A DNA stretch of 64,000 nucleotides from Pseudonocardiaceae bacterium YIM PH 21723 (GTDB lineage: Bacteria > Actinomycetota > Actinomycetes > Mycobacteriales > Pseudonocardiaceae): assembly GCA_003600225.1 (NCBI GenBank), contig QZFT01000033.1:1-64000 (forward strand), in the 5' to 3' direction. Each line of letters starts with the position of its first letter. Positions within the stretch are counted from its first letter, which is position 1. The position numbers and the translations under genes were made by a program. Below are positions 40,399 to 49,060 of the stretch, in pieces. Below the pieces are notes generated by a model, which was not told the DNA's origin, made no database searches, and saw nothing but the letters and a program-made list of their open reading frames with translations.

Positions 40399-41736
40399 AT
40401 GGCGCCCGTGAACTTCAGCGAGTCGAATCGTCTGCAGACGCGCCTGCACGAACTGGTGCCCGGCGGTGCGCACACCTACGCCCGGGGCGCCGACCAGTAC
40501 CCGGAGGACATGGCGCCGGTCCTGGTCCGTGGGCAGGGCGCCCGAGTCTGGGACGCCGACGGGAACTGCTTCGTCGAGTACGGCATGGGCCTGCGCGCGG
40601 TGACCCTGGGCCATGCGTACCAGCCGGTGCTGGACGAGGTTCGCGCGGTGCTCGACAACGGCCTGAGCTTCAGCAGGCCCACCCGGCTGGAGCTCGATGC
40701 CGCCGAAGCCTTCCTGTCGCTGGTACCCGGCGCGGACATGGTGAAGTTCGGCAAGAACGGATCCGACGCCACCACCGCCGCGTTGCGCCTGGCCAGGGCC
40801 GCGACCGGCCGGGACCTGGTGGCCATCTGCGCGGATCAGCCGTTCTTCTCCACCGACGACTGGTTCATCGGGTCGGTACCGATGAACGCGGGGATCCCCG
40901 CGGCGACCCGCGAGCTCACGGTGTCCTTCCGCTACAACGACCTCGACTCGGTGCGTGACCTGTTCGCACGGCATCCGGACCGGGTCAGCTGCGTGTTCCT
41001 GGAAGCCGCGACGGCCCTGGCCGAACCGGAGCCCGGATTCCTCGAAGGCCTCCGGCAGCTCTGCGACCAGCATGGCGCCCTGCTCATCTTCGACGAGATG
41101 ATCACGGGATTCCGCTGGTCCGCCGGCGGTGCGCAGGCCGTGTACGGGGTAAGCCCGGACCTGTCCTGCTGGGGCAAGGCCATGGGGAACGGCTTCCCGA
41201 TCTCCGCGCTGGCCGGCCGTCGCGAGTACATGGAACTCGGCGGGCTGCGTACCGACGCCGAGCGGGTCTTCCTGCTGTCCACCACCCACGGACCGGAGTC
41301 GGTGTCGCTGGCGGCCTTCCTGGGAGTGGTGCGTGCGTATCGGGAAGGCGACCCGGTCGGCCGCATGGAGCGCGCGGGGACCCGCCTGGCCGACGGCGTG
41401 AACGCGGCGGCCGCCGAGGCGGGGGTATCCGAACAGGTCGCCGCATTGGGCAGGCCGTCTTGCCTGATCTTCACCACGAAGGACGCAGACCTGAAGCCTT
41501 CGCAGGCGTTTCGAACCCTGTTCCTGCAGGAGATGCTCGGCCACGGCGTGCTGGGCCAGTCCTTCGTCATCTCCGCGGCGCACACCGATGAGGACGTCGA
41601 GCTGACCCTCGAAGCCGTCCGGGCTTCACTGGCCGTCTATCGGAAGGCAGTCGACGCGGGTTCGGTGGACGGGCTGCTGCGCGGCAGGCCGGTGGCTCCC
41701 GCGTTGCGCTCCCAGGCAGCGCCGCGGCGCCTGTAG
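40399..41736 (+). CDS. Class III aminotransferase, glutamate-1-semialdehyde aminomutase-like
   Basis: About 445 residues, PLP fold type I. The start HELVPGGAHTYARGADQYPE is typical of HemL-like proteins; GKNGSDATTAALRLAR binds phosphate; LLIFDEMITGFR holds the cofactor Asp; and SCWGKAMGNGFP supplies Lys260 for the Schiff base. Capsule- and antibiotic-linked relatives act on other amino substrates. No haem genes are nearby, so I do not call it hemL. Followed by a structured intergenic segment. Confidence 0.87.
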   Translation: MAPVNFSESNRLQTRLHELVPGGAHTYARGADQYPEDMAPVLVRGQGARVWDADGNCFVEYGMGLRAVTLGHAYQPVLDEVRAVLDNGLSFSRPTRLELDAAEAFLSLVPGADMVKFGKNGSDATTAALRLARAATGRDLVAICADQPFFSTDDWFIGSVPMNAGIPAATRELTVSFRYNDLDSVRDLFARHPDRVSCVFLEAATALAEPEPGFLEGLRQLCDQHGALLIFDEMITGFRWSAGGAQAVYGVSPDLSCWGKAMGNGFPISALAGRREYMELGGLRTDAERVFLLSTTHGPESVSLAAFLGVVRAYREGDPVGRMERAGTRLADGVNAAAAEAGVSEQVAALGRPSCLIFTTKDADLKPSQAFRTLFLQEMLGHGVLGQSFVISAAHTDEDVELTLEAVRASLAVYRKAVDAGSVDGLLRGRPVAPALRSQAAPRRL

Positions 41737-41931
41737 CCGACCAAAAAAGAAGAGGGTCGGAGGTGTGTCTCCCGGCCGTCGCCGATCAACACACCCCCGA
41801 CCCGAGTCCCGCAGACCGGCTCGGCCCCTCGTCGTGCCGGGCTGCGGTGTTTCCCGAGCCTCGGTTCGCGGGGGCACGCGATCCAAGGCGTCGCCCCTGA
41901 CCTGCTCGGGCGCGATCGAACAGGTCAGGGG
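41737..41931 (+). terminator. Competing hairpins after the aminotransferase
   Basis: GGTCGG (41755-41760) can pair with CCGACC just upstream (41737-41742, A-rich loop). Alternatively GGGTCGGAGGTGTGT (41754-41768) pairs with ACACACCCCCGACCC (41789-41803), 14 of 15 bases. These are mutually exclusive. A further 11-bp stem CCCCTGACCTG (41894-41904) / CAGGTCAGGGG (41921-41931) followed by TGCCTTTCC is a likely terminator. The rest of 41932-42112 shows no gene. Confidence 0.6.
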
Positions 41932-42112
41932 TGCCTTTCCTGGCGGGTGAGCGCCAGGCGGGTTCAAGGTGGGCGAGGCGGTGAGGCGCCCCGCCCACGT
42001 GAGGCTCGCGCCGATACGGCGGCAAGCCGAGATGGTGGGGGAAGCAGCGTCCAGAGGTCTCAGGGTCGCGTTCAGCCGAGGGGCGGAGAAGGACAGACCT
42101 CAGGTGCGAGAT

Positions 42113-42898
42113 TCAGTCAGGTGAGCTGTGCGGCAGCTCGGCCGCGCGACCGGACAGCTGCCGGTCACGGGCACCGACCAGCGAGGAAGCGCTGGGAGCG
42201 TAAGCCGAGGAGATCGAACCCGGGTGCGTGAGGAAGCCCTTGCCGACTCCGCTCTCCGCATGCGAACCGGAACTGGCCACCGGGGCGACCGGAGCGGGCG
42301 CGGGAGCGCTGGGCTGAGGGGCGTTCGAATCGCCGGAGCGGGTCGTCGGTGCGTCCTGCGGCGGCGTGTACTCCGGTGCGGCCGGCTGGACCACTCGCGG
42401 CACGATGACCTGCGGCGGTGCCACTGGTGCGGCGGGTGGGGCCGGAAGCTCGACCGGAGCCTCGACGACCGGCGCAGACTTCGGCTCGGGAACGACCGGG
42501 CTCGGCGCCGGCGCCTTCGGCGGGGCGGGAGGGAGAAGAACGGGTGGCTGCAGGGGCTTGGTCACCGTGTCGGTCACGCCGCGGACGGAGCCCGTGACGG
42601 TGTTGGTGATGGTGGTTCCCAGCGTCACCAGGCTGGACGTGGTGTGCGTGACCAGACCGCCGACCCCGCCCACCAGTCCGCCGAGCAGTCCCTGGTGTTC
42701 GGCAGGTTGAGTGACGGCGATGTCCACATCGGGATCCGTCTCGGCAGCGGCCACCCCGGTGCCCAGCAACCACGCCGCGAGCGCCAGCCCGCCGACGGCG
42801 GCAGCCTTGACGGCCATGCGGCGGAAGGGATGCGCGACATGGCGTCCGGTGCACACCGCACCGTCCGCCGAGCCCACGCGACTGATCCCCGTCACCAC
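42113..42898 (-). CDS. Exported proline/alanine-rich protein
   Basis: About 261 residues. After a 28-residue basic lead, a hydrophobic signal segment (VKAAAVGGLALAAWLLGTGV) ends near AAAETDP. The mature part has a glycine/valine segment (GLLGGLVGGVGGLV), then about 100 residues rich in Pro, Ala and Val, probably extended through the cell wall, and no sorting signal. GTG 42898 has GGGGCGG upstream; an ATG at 42817 is an alternative. Divergent from the ECF-CHAT module, with a CTCAATTGAG palindrome 40 bp before its start. Confidence 0.7.
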   Translation of the reverse strand: MVTGISRVGSADGAVCTGRHVAHPFRRMAVKAAAVGGLALAAWLLGTGVAAAETDPDVDIAVTQPAEHQGLLGGLVGGVGGLVTHTTSSLVTLGTTITNTVTGSVRGVTDTVTKPLQPPVLLPPAPPKAPAPSPVVPEPKSAPVVEAPVELPAPPAAPVAPPQVIVPRVVQPAAPEYTPPQDAPTTRSGDSNAPQPSAPAPAPVAPVASSGSHAESGVGKGFLTHPGSISSAYAPSASSLVGARDRQLSGRAAELPHSSPD

Positions 42899-42937
42899 TG
42901 CGCCGCCCCATTTGACCTAATAGGCTGCATGATTTGT

Positions 42938-42947
42938 CTCAATTGAG
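42938..42947. promoter_or_regulatory. CTCAATTGAG palindrome before the proline-rich gene
   Basis: A perfect 10-bp palindrome 40 bp upstream of the minus-strand start at 42898. The same word recurs at 43395-43404 upstream of the sigma-factor gene. The surrounding 42899-43394 is about 500 bp of non-coding, AT-richer DNA; CTCAATTGG at 43195 is a third partial copy. Confidence 0.5.
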
Positions 42948-43394
42948 CATCGTTGGCCCTGGCCTGCGGTTTCGCGACCCTTTACGGGGCCTACCACTCG
43001 GAAAGGCGGTCGACTCTGCCCGGTTGGGCCAGCGGTCTGTGACTGCGCACATTCCATGGCTTCCCTAAACCGGGTGATGCCGACCGTCGCCGAGGTCTCA
43101 CCGGGATGCAACTGCACATAACCTACCGGCAAACCGCGATGGAGTGGATGGATGGATGCCAACCACACACCCGGTTTCATCCATATGTCGCTAGCTCAAT
43201 TGGTGAATGGATGTTGGCGTTACTCCAAAAAACCGGTTGCGTGCCGCCATTAGTGAACGAGGGTGCTTCGCTCCGATACCGGTATCCGTCGCGCGAAAGA
43301 GCTCGCCGCCGGGCATGCGCAGTGGATTTCCACGCCTGGGTGCCCCGCGATGCAGATCGTTGATCTTACGCCTGATACCAGGAAAAAAGTCCCA

Positions 43395-43424
43395 CTCAAT
43401 TGAGCAATCTTCACTCAGTTGGAG
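43395..43424 (+). promoter_or_regulatory. Tandem CTCAATTGAG-type sites before the ECF gene
   Basis: CTCAATTGAG (43395-43404) is followed by CAAT, and CTCAGTTGGAG (43414-43424) is again followed by CAAT, giving two similar sites 19 bp apart on the same face of the helix (about two turns). They precede the sigma-factor start by about 130 bp. Pattern fits an operator or an alternative promoter element. Confidence 0.5.
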
Positions 43425-43555
43425 CAATATTCGCATCGATTGGTAATCGGCCGCTTGTCGCCACCCAATGGGGGGAGACAGGGATCCGAAACAGCTCCGC
43501 GCCCCTCCAAACCATCGGTAACCGAAGTGTTATCTGCAGCTGGAGGTGCGGACAC

Positions 43556-44107
43556 ATGAAGGATCCGAAACTTATTCAGTGCGCGTTGCAGCGCGCGGCC
43601 CAGGGGGACGAGAAAGCGTGGGCCGAGCTCGTTGCCTGGTACGAGCGCCTGCTCTGGTCGGTCGCCCGCGGCTATCGACTGTGCCAGGACGACGTCGAAG
43701 AGGTTTGCCAGCTGACCTGGATCCGGCTCAGCGAGCGACTCGGGCAGATCAGGGAACCGGCGAAGCTGGCGGGCTGGCTGGCGACCGTCGCGCGGCGGGA
43801 GGCAATGCGCCTGGCGATGGACAGGAACGCGGTCCCCGTCGAGGACACACAGCTGGAGAGCCTGGTGGCCGAGCCCGTGGAGCCGCCGGAGTTCCTGCAC
43901 AGCGACCGCAACCGGCAACTGTGGCTGCACTTCCACGCGCTCTCGGAGCGTTGCCAGCACGTCCTGCGGCTGCTCATGTACTCCCCGGAGGCCAGTTACG
44001 CCGACATGGGCCGTTCCATGGGGCTGCCCGTGGGTTCGGTCGGGCCGACCAAAACCCGGTGCCTGCGCACCCTGGCGCGGAAGCTGACCAAGGCGGAGGT
44101 GATCTGA
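43556..44107 (+). CDS. ECF-type RNA polymerase sigma factor
   Basis: About 183 residues. The sigma-2 region includes WAELVAWYERLLWSVARGYR and CQDDVEEVCQLTWIRLSER; the sigma-4 region ends with YADMGRSMGLPVGSVGPTKT and RCLRTLARKL. ATG 43556 follows GGAGG at 9-10 bases. No zinc anti-sigma gene follows; instead it is coupled (TGATG) to a small protein and then a CHAT protease, a recurrent actinobacterial trio. It probably drives its own operon and the divergent gene through the CTCAATTGAG sites; inference. Confidence 0.88.
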   Translation: MKDPKLIQCALQRAAQGDEKAWAELVAWYERLLWSVARGYRLCQDDVEEVCQLTWIRLSERLGQIREPAKLAGWLATVARREAMRLAMDRNAVPVEDTQLESLVAEPVEPPEFLHSDRNRQLWLHFHALSERCQHVLRLLMYSPEASYADMGRSMGLPVGSVGPTKTRCLRTLARKLTKAEVI

Positions 44108-44529
44108 TGGATCCCCTGTTGACCGAGCTGAAGGACCTGTTCAGCGCCGTCGATCCGGTGCCGGCCGCGGTGACTGCCGCAGCGTTGAACGCCCCGATGG
44201 TCGTCCGCCGCTCCGGCGTACTGGGCGCCAAGTTCCTCCGGCGGGACGGTGCGGCACGAGGTGTGCGAGGTTGCGGCCGGTTGCGGTTCCGCACCGCCGA
44301 CTGCGAACTCGACATCATGGTGGACCGAGTCCGGGACAGCGTGTCGCTGCGGGGCATGTCCACGGTCCCCGGCACCACTATCCGGGCCTGCCAACCTGTC
44401 GGCGGTGGCACGGCGGTCGTCGATGAGAGCGGACAGTTCTTGATCGATGGCCTGCGAAAAGGGCCGTTGTGCCTGGTGGTTCAGCTGCCGACCGGTTCGT
44501 TGTTGCGTACCGACTGGTGGGTGGTGTGA
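44107..44529 (+). CDS. Small protein of the ECF-CHAT module
   Basis: About 140 residues, no signal peptide or membrane helix. The N-terminal half is helical (LTELKDLFSAVDPVPAAVTA), and the rest is beta-rich, ending in a carboxypeptidase-regulatory-like pattern (GTAVVDESGQFLIDGLRKGP, LVVQLPTGSL). The start overlaps the sigma-factor stop by one base and the stop precedes the CHAT gene by one base. Its place suggests a sigma antagonist or a substrate of the CHAT protease, but no known anti-sigma motif is present. Confidence 0.75.
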   Translation: MDPLLTELKDLFSAVDPVPAAVTAAALNAPMVVRRSGVLGAKFLRRDGAARGVRGCGRLRFRTADCELDIMVDRVRDSVSLRGMSTVPGTTIRACQPVGGGTAVVDESGQFLIDGLRKGPLCLVVQLPTGSLLRTDWWVV

Positions 44530-44530
44530 C

Positions 44531-46420
44531 ATGTCCGGTGCCGATCTGGGGGTGCTGACCCACATGGTCCGTGCGCTGCGGGACGCTCGCGATCCGCAGT
44601 GCCTGGGACTGGCACTGACCATCCGGGGGCGTGCGCAGCTGCAACAGCGGTTGACCGGTCCCGCCGAGCGGAGCTTCTCCGCAGCCCGGCGAGTGCTCGG
44701 CAGAGTCGGCCGCGGCGAGTACTGCCTACAGGATCAAGGCCGAGCGGCACTGTATGGCGGCGATGTTCCGAGGGCCCTGGCCCTCTTCGAGGCCGTGCCA
44801 CCCGAGGTCGATCGGTATCCGGGCGTCCTGGTCGATCAGGCACAGGCGCTACGCATGGCCGGCCGGCACCTGGAGGCCGTGTCGGCACTGCGCACCGCCG
44901 CCCGCCTCGCGCCGGCAATGCGTTCCGAGGTGCTCGTCCACGCTGCCGACTGCGCTCTTTGGATGGAGGACCCGGTGCAGGCGCTGAAGCTCGCGGAACA
45001 GGTCACCCGCTCCGGCGATCCACGCTGGTGCTGGCCTGCCCGGGCGATCGAGCTGCAGGCTCGCCTGAACCTGGGCGAGCTCCCGGAGGACCTGTTCCTC
45101 GCCAGTCACATGCTGTCGATCGGCTGCGAGCAGGTCGGCTGGCCGCTCACCGCGCTCAGACTGCGGATGGCGGCGGCGCAGCGATTGGCGCCGACGCAAG
45201 CAAGACAGCTCTTGCTCGGGGTAGTGAATCGGCGGGAGACAGGCCCCGCGCGAGCGGAGGTCTCGCTGGCCAAGGCGCTGCTCGCTCAACTTGTCGGCCG
45301 GCGAAGATCGGTTCTCGCTCACTGTCGTGCCGGCCTGCGGTTCACCGAACCGCATCCGGACCTCTCGATCGAGCACAAAGCGGAAACCGCACGGACAGCA
45401 GCGCGGTTGGCCCAGCTTGGGCTGACCGTCAGTTGGCACCGCGGTCCGCGCAGCACGCTGCGCTGGAGTGAGCATCTGCGTGGCTCACCTCCTCCACCCA
45501 TGTCAGAGCTCATCGACCGGCTTGCAGATGATGCGCTGGTGAGCTTCGTGCACCGGGGTGACCAGTTGTACGCGCTCACCGTTGCCGGCGGTCGAGTGCG
45601 GCGCTGGGAAATCGAGCGCTGTGCCGACCAGCTCCGGGATCTGGCCTTCGCTTTGGGGGTATGCGGTGACGGCTCCATGCGGGCCAACGCCGCAGCTCTC
45701 GTGCGCCAAGCTGCCGGCGAACTATCACAACGCCTCTTCCAGCAGGTCAGCCGAGCTGTCGCTGACCGGCGGCTCGTCGTGATTCCCGCAGGCCAACTTC
45801 ACGGTGTGCCATGGGCGCAACTGCCGCATTGCCGGGAAAGACCGACCACGGTCGCTCCCTCGATCGCCCATTGGCTTCATCGGAGCATCGGTCCCAGAAC
45901 GCGTGCCGTGTGGCTCTACGGTCCGAAGCTCCAGCACGCTGCCGAAGAGGTGTCCGAGCTTCATGCCGGCCACGGTGGCGAGCTGTTGCGACTGCCAACG
46001 GTGCCACAGGCACTGTCCGCAATGGACGGAGCAGATCTTGTGCATCTGGCAGCACACGGGGACTTTCACCAGGGTCGTCCGCTGTACTCCGGTATTCAGT
46101 TGTCGGGCGGCAGGTTGCTGGGTCAGCAGCTGGAACAGCTGAAGTCCGCCCCGCGTCTTGTGGTGCTCGCGGCGTGTCACGCGGGTAGATCAGCCGTGCG
46201 TCCTGGGGATCGTCTGGTGGGGTTTTCCGCAGCACTGTTGTCCGCGGGTGCGCACACGATCATTTCCAGTCCTGTTCCGGTGAGCGATGACGGCACCAGA
46301 CAGCTGATGGCCGAGTTTCATCGGCTGTTGGCCGGAGGGCATCCTCCCGCGGCGGCGCTTGCCCTGGCGCAGGCGACTCATAGTGAATCGAATTTCACCT
46401 GCTTGGGGGCCGGATGGTGA
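44531..46420 (+). CDS. TPR-CHAT protease (caspase-like)
   Basis: About 629 residues. Residues about 1-330 are helical TPR-like repeats (ALTIRGRAQLQQRLTGPAER, GVLVDQAQALRMAGRHLEAV). The C-terminal CHAT domain carries the catalytic dyad: His509 in VHLAAHGDF and Cys549 in VLAACHAG, both intact. ISSPVPVSDDGT and MAEFHRLLAGG follow as in other CHAT proteins. CHAT proteases cleave partner proteins upon a signal sensed by the helical repeats. Third gene of the sigma-factor unit; its end is 7 bp from the convergent HNH gene. Confidence 0.88.
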   Translation: MSGADLGVLTHMVRALRDARDPQCLGLALTIRGRAQLQQRLTGPAERSFSAARRVLGRVGRGEYCLQDQGRAALYGGDVPRALALFEAVPPEVDRYPGVLVDQAQALRMAGRHLEAVSALRTAARLAPAMRSEVLVHAADCALWMEDPVQALKLAEQVTRSGDPRWCWPARAIELQARLNLGELPEDLFLASHMLSIGCEQVGWPLTALRLRMAAAQRLAPTQARQLLLGVVNRRETGPARAEVSLAKALLAQLVGRRRSVLAHCRAGLRFTEPHPDLSIEHKAETARTAARLAQLGLTVSWHRGPRSTLRWSEHLRGSPPPPMSELIDRLADDALVSFVHRGDQLYALTVAGGRVRRWEIERCADQLRDLAFALGVCGDGSMRANAAALVRQAAGELSQRLFQQVSRAVADRRLVVIPAGQLHGVPWAQLPHCRERPTTVAPSIAHWLHRSIGPRTRAVWLYGPKLQHAAEEVSELHAGHGGELLRLPTVPQALSAMDGADLVHLAAHGDFHQGRPLYSGIQLSGGRLLGQQLEQLKSAPRLVVLAACHAGRSAVRPGDRLVGFSAALLSAGAHTIISSPVPVSDDGTRQLMAEFHRLLAGGHPPAAALALAQATHSESNFTCLGAGW

Positions 46421-46427
46421 CCGACTA

Positions 46428-47693
46428 CTACGACTCCTCCCTGGATCGTTGGCTGGGAACGGTGATCGGTTCCACCGTGTCGACATAGCTGCGTCCCGTG
46501 GGAGTTGTCAGGACGGCGTCCCGGCTTCTGTTCAGCCGGATATTCCAGCCTGGGGTGTTGCACAGCTTGGTGTGGTGATCACACAGGCAGCACAGTGAGC
46601 ACTCCGCGGTGGAGGCGGAGGGCGCGTCGTGCACATGCTCCACCTGACAGCGTCGAGCGGAGCGATTGCAGCCAGGAACCCGGCAGATGCGATCGCGAAG
46701 CTTGACAAGCTCGGTGAGTCGTGGCGATGGGTGGCCTTCTCGACCCACGTCCAGCAACAGGCCGGTCAAGGGGTCGGTGACCATTCGCCTCCAGATCCCG
46801 TCCTCGGAGATGCGTAGAGCCATGCTCGGAGGGATGGGGCCGTAGTCGGCAAGTTCGGGCGCATCGGTGCTCGGCATGCCCAACAACATGGTGAAAGGCA
46901 GGGTGACCGACACAGAGCTGGGAGCAGTAGAACCGGTTCCCTTGCCACACAACAGATCCAAGGCGATGTCGGAGCGGATTTGCGGAAGTGTGCGTCCTTC
47001 GTCCGGCATCGCTTTGATCTGCCTGGCCTGGCCGTCGATCGCCGTCATCGCCCTGGTGACCGTGTCGGCGGGGCCACCGATACGAATCTGCGCGGTGGCC
47101 TCGCCGGTATCGATGACGCGCACTCCGCGTTTGGCCACTCGTTTCCGGTGACGTTCTTCAGCCGCCTCCGGATCTATCGCGATCAATGCCCGGCGCAGCG
47201 ACTGGCGAAGCAGACGCAGCGTCTGCTGCTCGACTCGTGGAAGAACGCGGTTCAGGAGTTCGCCGACCTGGAGGTCGTTCAGCCTGGCGACGGCGTCTGC
47301 GATGGCATACGCCTGGGCCGGGCTGATACGACCCGTCTCCAGCAGGAGAAGGAGTTGTGGCAGCCGGTCGACGATGGTGACCGATCGGGCCATGAGCTTG
47401 CGGGCCAGGGCGACCGTCCAGCCCCGCGCCAACGCGGCCTCATCCGCTGCCCCGAATTTTGGCGACGTGCCTGCCCCGGTTCGTAGCTTGGCGAAGCGGG
47501 CGAGAATCTCAATCTGTCTGACTTCGTCGTACCCCTCCTGTAGACGTTCATGTGCGAGGTCGGCCAGGTACGCGTCCGCAGTGGCGGCTTCCTGGGGGCT
47601 ATCGCCGCTGTGTTGCCATTCGTAGATGTCTTCCGGACAGGGTTCTTCGTCGTCCGGGAAGAAGGGTCGCAGGTCAGATTCTGTGATGTGCAT
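46428..47693 (-). CDS. DUF222/13E12-family HNH endonuclease protein
   Basis: About 421 residues. The N-terminal DUF222 domain (LARGWTVALARKLMARSVTI, GRISPAQAYAIADAVA) is followed by a C-terminal HNH motif with zinc pairs: LRDRICRVPGCNR, CQVEHVHD, and LCDHHTKLCNTPGW. Such proteins are abundant, often repeated elements in actinobacteria (13E12 repeats in mycobacteria), and their DNA substrate is unknown. The 47694-47816 upstream gap is AT-rich, unlike the genome average, and holds its promoter; possibly acquired DNA. Confidence 0.88.
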   Translation of the reverse strand: MHITESDLRPFFPDDEEPCPEDIYEWQHSGDSPQEAATADAYLADLAHERLQEGYDEVRQIEILARFAKLRTGAGTSPKFGAADEAALARGWTVALARKLMARSVTIVDRLPQLLLLLETGRISPAQAYAIADAVARLNDLQVGELLNRVLPRVEQQTLRLLRQSLRRALIAIDPEAAEERHRKRVAKRGVRVIDTGEATAQIRIGGPADTVTRAMTAIDGQARQIKAMPDEGRTLPQIRSDIALDLLCGKGTGSTAPSSVSVTLPFTMLLGMPSTDAPELADYGPIPPSMALRISEDGIWRRMVTDPLTGLLLDVGREGHPSPRLTELVKLRDRICRVPGCNRSARRCQVEHVHDAPSASTAECSLCCLCDHHTKLCNTPGWNIRLNRSRDAVLTTPTGRSYVDTVEPITVPSQRSREES

Positions 47694-47816
47694 GAAGCTG
47701 AATATAGCATGAAGTGTTATGTGAATCGTATTTATGTTCGAAACAAGATCAATGGCAGGCTCGGGAGCGGGGTGATTTAAAAATTGGCGGCCGGTGCCGG
47801 TCCGTGCGTTGACCGA

Positions 47817-48995
47817 TTACCGCGTGCGCAGCGAGTGCAGTCGGCGAATACCTTCGTCCAGGACACTGTCCTGCTTGCAGAAGGCAAACCTGATCAGGTG
47901 AGCGGCAGTTGCCTCGTTGTCGCAGAAGACCTGAACCGGGATCGCCGCCACTCCGACCTCTTCGGGCAGCCGGCGGCAGAGTTCGGCCCCGTCGCTGAAC
48001 CCGAGCGGCCGGATGTCAGCGCACACGAAATAGGTGCCTTCGGAGGGCAGCACGTTGAAGCCTGCCGCCGCGAGACCGTCCGACAGACGATCGCGTTTGG
48101 CCTGCAGGCCCTTCCGGAGGTCGAGAACCCAGTCCTGCTCGTTCCGTAGAGCATGGGCGATGGCAGGCTGGAAAGGTGCGCCACCCACAAAAGTGATGAA
48201 CTGCTTCGCTGCCCGTGCCGCAGCCACCAACGGGGCCGGGCCGCACAGCCAGCCGATCTTCCAGCCGGTGACGCTGAACATCTTGCCCGCGCTGTAGATG
48301 CTCACCGTGCGATCGGCCATTCCCTCGAAGGAGGCCAGGGGTTTGTGCTGGTGCCCGTCGAAGACGAGATTCTCGTACACCTCGTCCGAGATCGCCACGA
48401 TGTCGTGCTCCCGGCAGAGGCGCGAGATCTCGGACAGTTCGGTGTCGGTGAGGATGGCGCCGGTCGGGTTGTGCGGGCTGTTCACCAGGATCACCTTGGT
48501 GCGGTCGTTCACGGCCGCTCGGAGGCTGTCGAGGTCCAGGGCGAAACGACCCGACGCGGTGTCGTGGCGCAGCGGCACGACTCGGCGTACACCGCCCGCC
48601 ATGGCCACGGTCGCCGCGTACGAGTCGTAGTAGGGCTCGATGACGATCACTTCATCACCGGGCTCGACCAGGGCCAGCATCGCGGCCGCGATGGCTTCTG
48701 TGGCGCCCACCGTGACGAGTACCTGGGTATCCGAGTCATACGAGGTGCCGAACCGTTGCTGCCGGTCCGCGGCGATGGCCTGACGCAGTTCGGGCGTCCC
48801 CGGACCCGGCGGGTACTGGTTCAGCCCGTCGGCGATGGCCTGGCGGGCGACCGCCAACATGCCGGCCGGGCCGTCGGTGTCGGGGAACCCTTGCCCCAGG
48901 TTCACCGCACCGTGTTTCACGGCCAGGGCGGAGATCTCCGCGAAGATGGTGGAGGTGAAGGGGCGCAGGCGAGAGGCCAAGGCAGGATTGGGCAC
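47817..48995 (-). CDS. PLP-dependent class I aminotransferase (DapC/KAT-like)
   Basis: About 392 residues. Fold type I features: VNLGQGFPDTDGP at the N-terminus, QYPPGPGTPELRQAIA, NSPHNPTGA, the cofactor region ISDEVYENLVF, and the Schiff-base Lys in SIYSAGKMFSVTGWKIGW. It resembles mycobacterial Rv0858c, annotated as N-succinyldiaminopimelate aminotransferase, and also kynurenine aminotransferases, so the substrate is open. ATG 48995 is divergent from the DUF445 gene 65 bp away. Confidence 0.88.
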   Translation of the reverse strand: MPNPALASRLRPFTSTIFAEISALAVKHGAVNLGQGFPDTDGPAGMLAVARQAIADGLNQYPPGPGTPELRQAIAADRQQRFGTSYDSDTQVLVTVGATEAIAAAMLALVEPGDEVIVIEPYYDSYAATVAMAGGVRRVVPLRHDTASGRFALDLDSLRAAVNDRTKVILVNSPHNPTGAILTDTELSEISRLCREHDIVAISDEVYENLVFDGHQHKPLASFEGMADRTVSIYSAGKMFSVTGWKIGWLCGPAPLVAAARAAKQFITFVGGAPFQPAIAHALRNEQDWVLDLRKGLQAKRDRLSDGLAAAGFNVLPSEGTYFVCADIRPLGFSDGAELCRRLPEEVGVAAIPVQVFCDNEATAAHLIRFAFCKQDSVLDEGIRRLHSLRTR

Positions 48996-49060
48996 GACGT
49001 CGATCCTGCCAGAGGTGTCATTACCGACGCACGAGCCGATTTGCAGGGAGAATCGTCCAA

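Noticed and set aside
40399-41736. hemL (tetrapyrrole synthesis)
   Set aside because: HemL-like fold is clear, but there is no haem gene nearby and many relatives have other substrates.
42899-43200. Cobalamin or c-di-AMP riboswitch on the minus strand
   Set aside because: A few short words (GGGAAGCC, CCGGTGAGA) are reminiscent, but the order and the core boxes of either class are missing.
46428-47693. Insertion sequence or homing endonuclease
   Set aside because: DUF222-HNH protein has no terminal repeats, no target duplication visible, and no transposase motif; listed as an ordinary gene.
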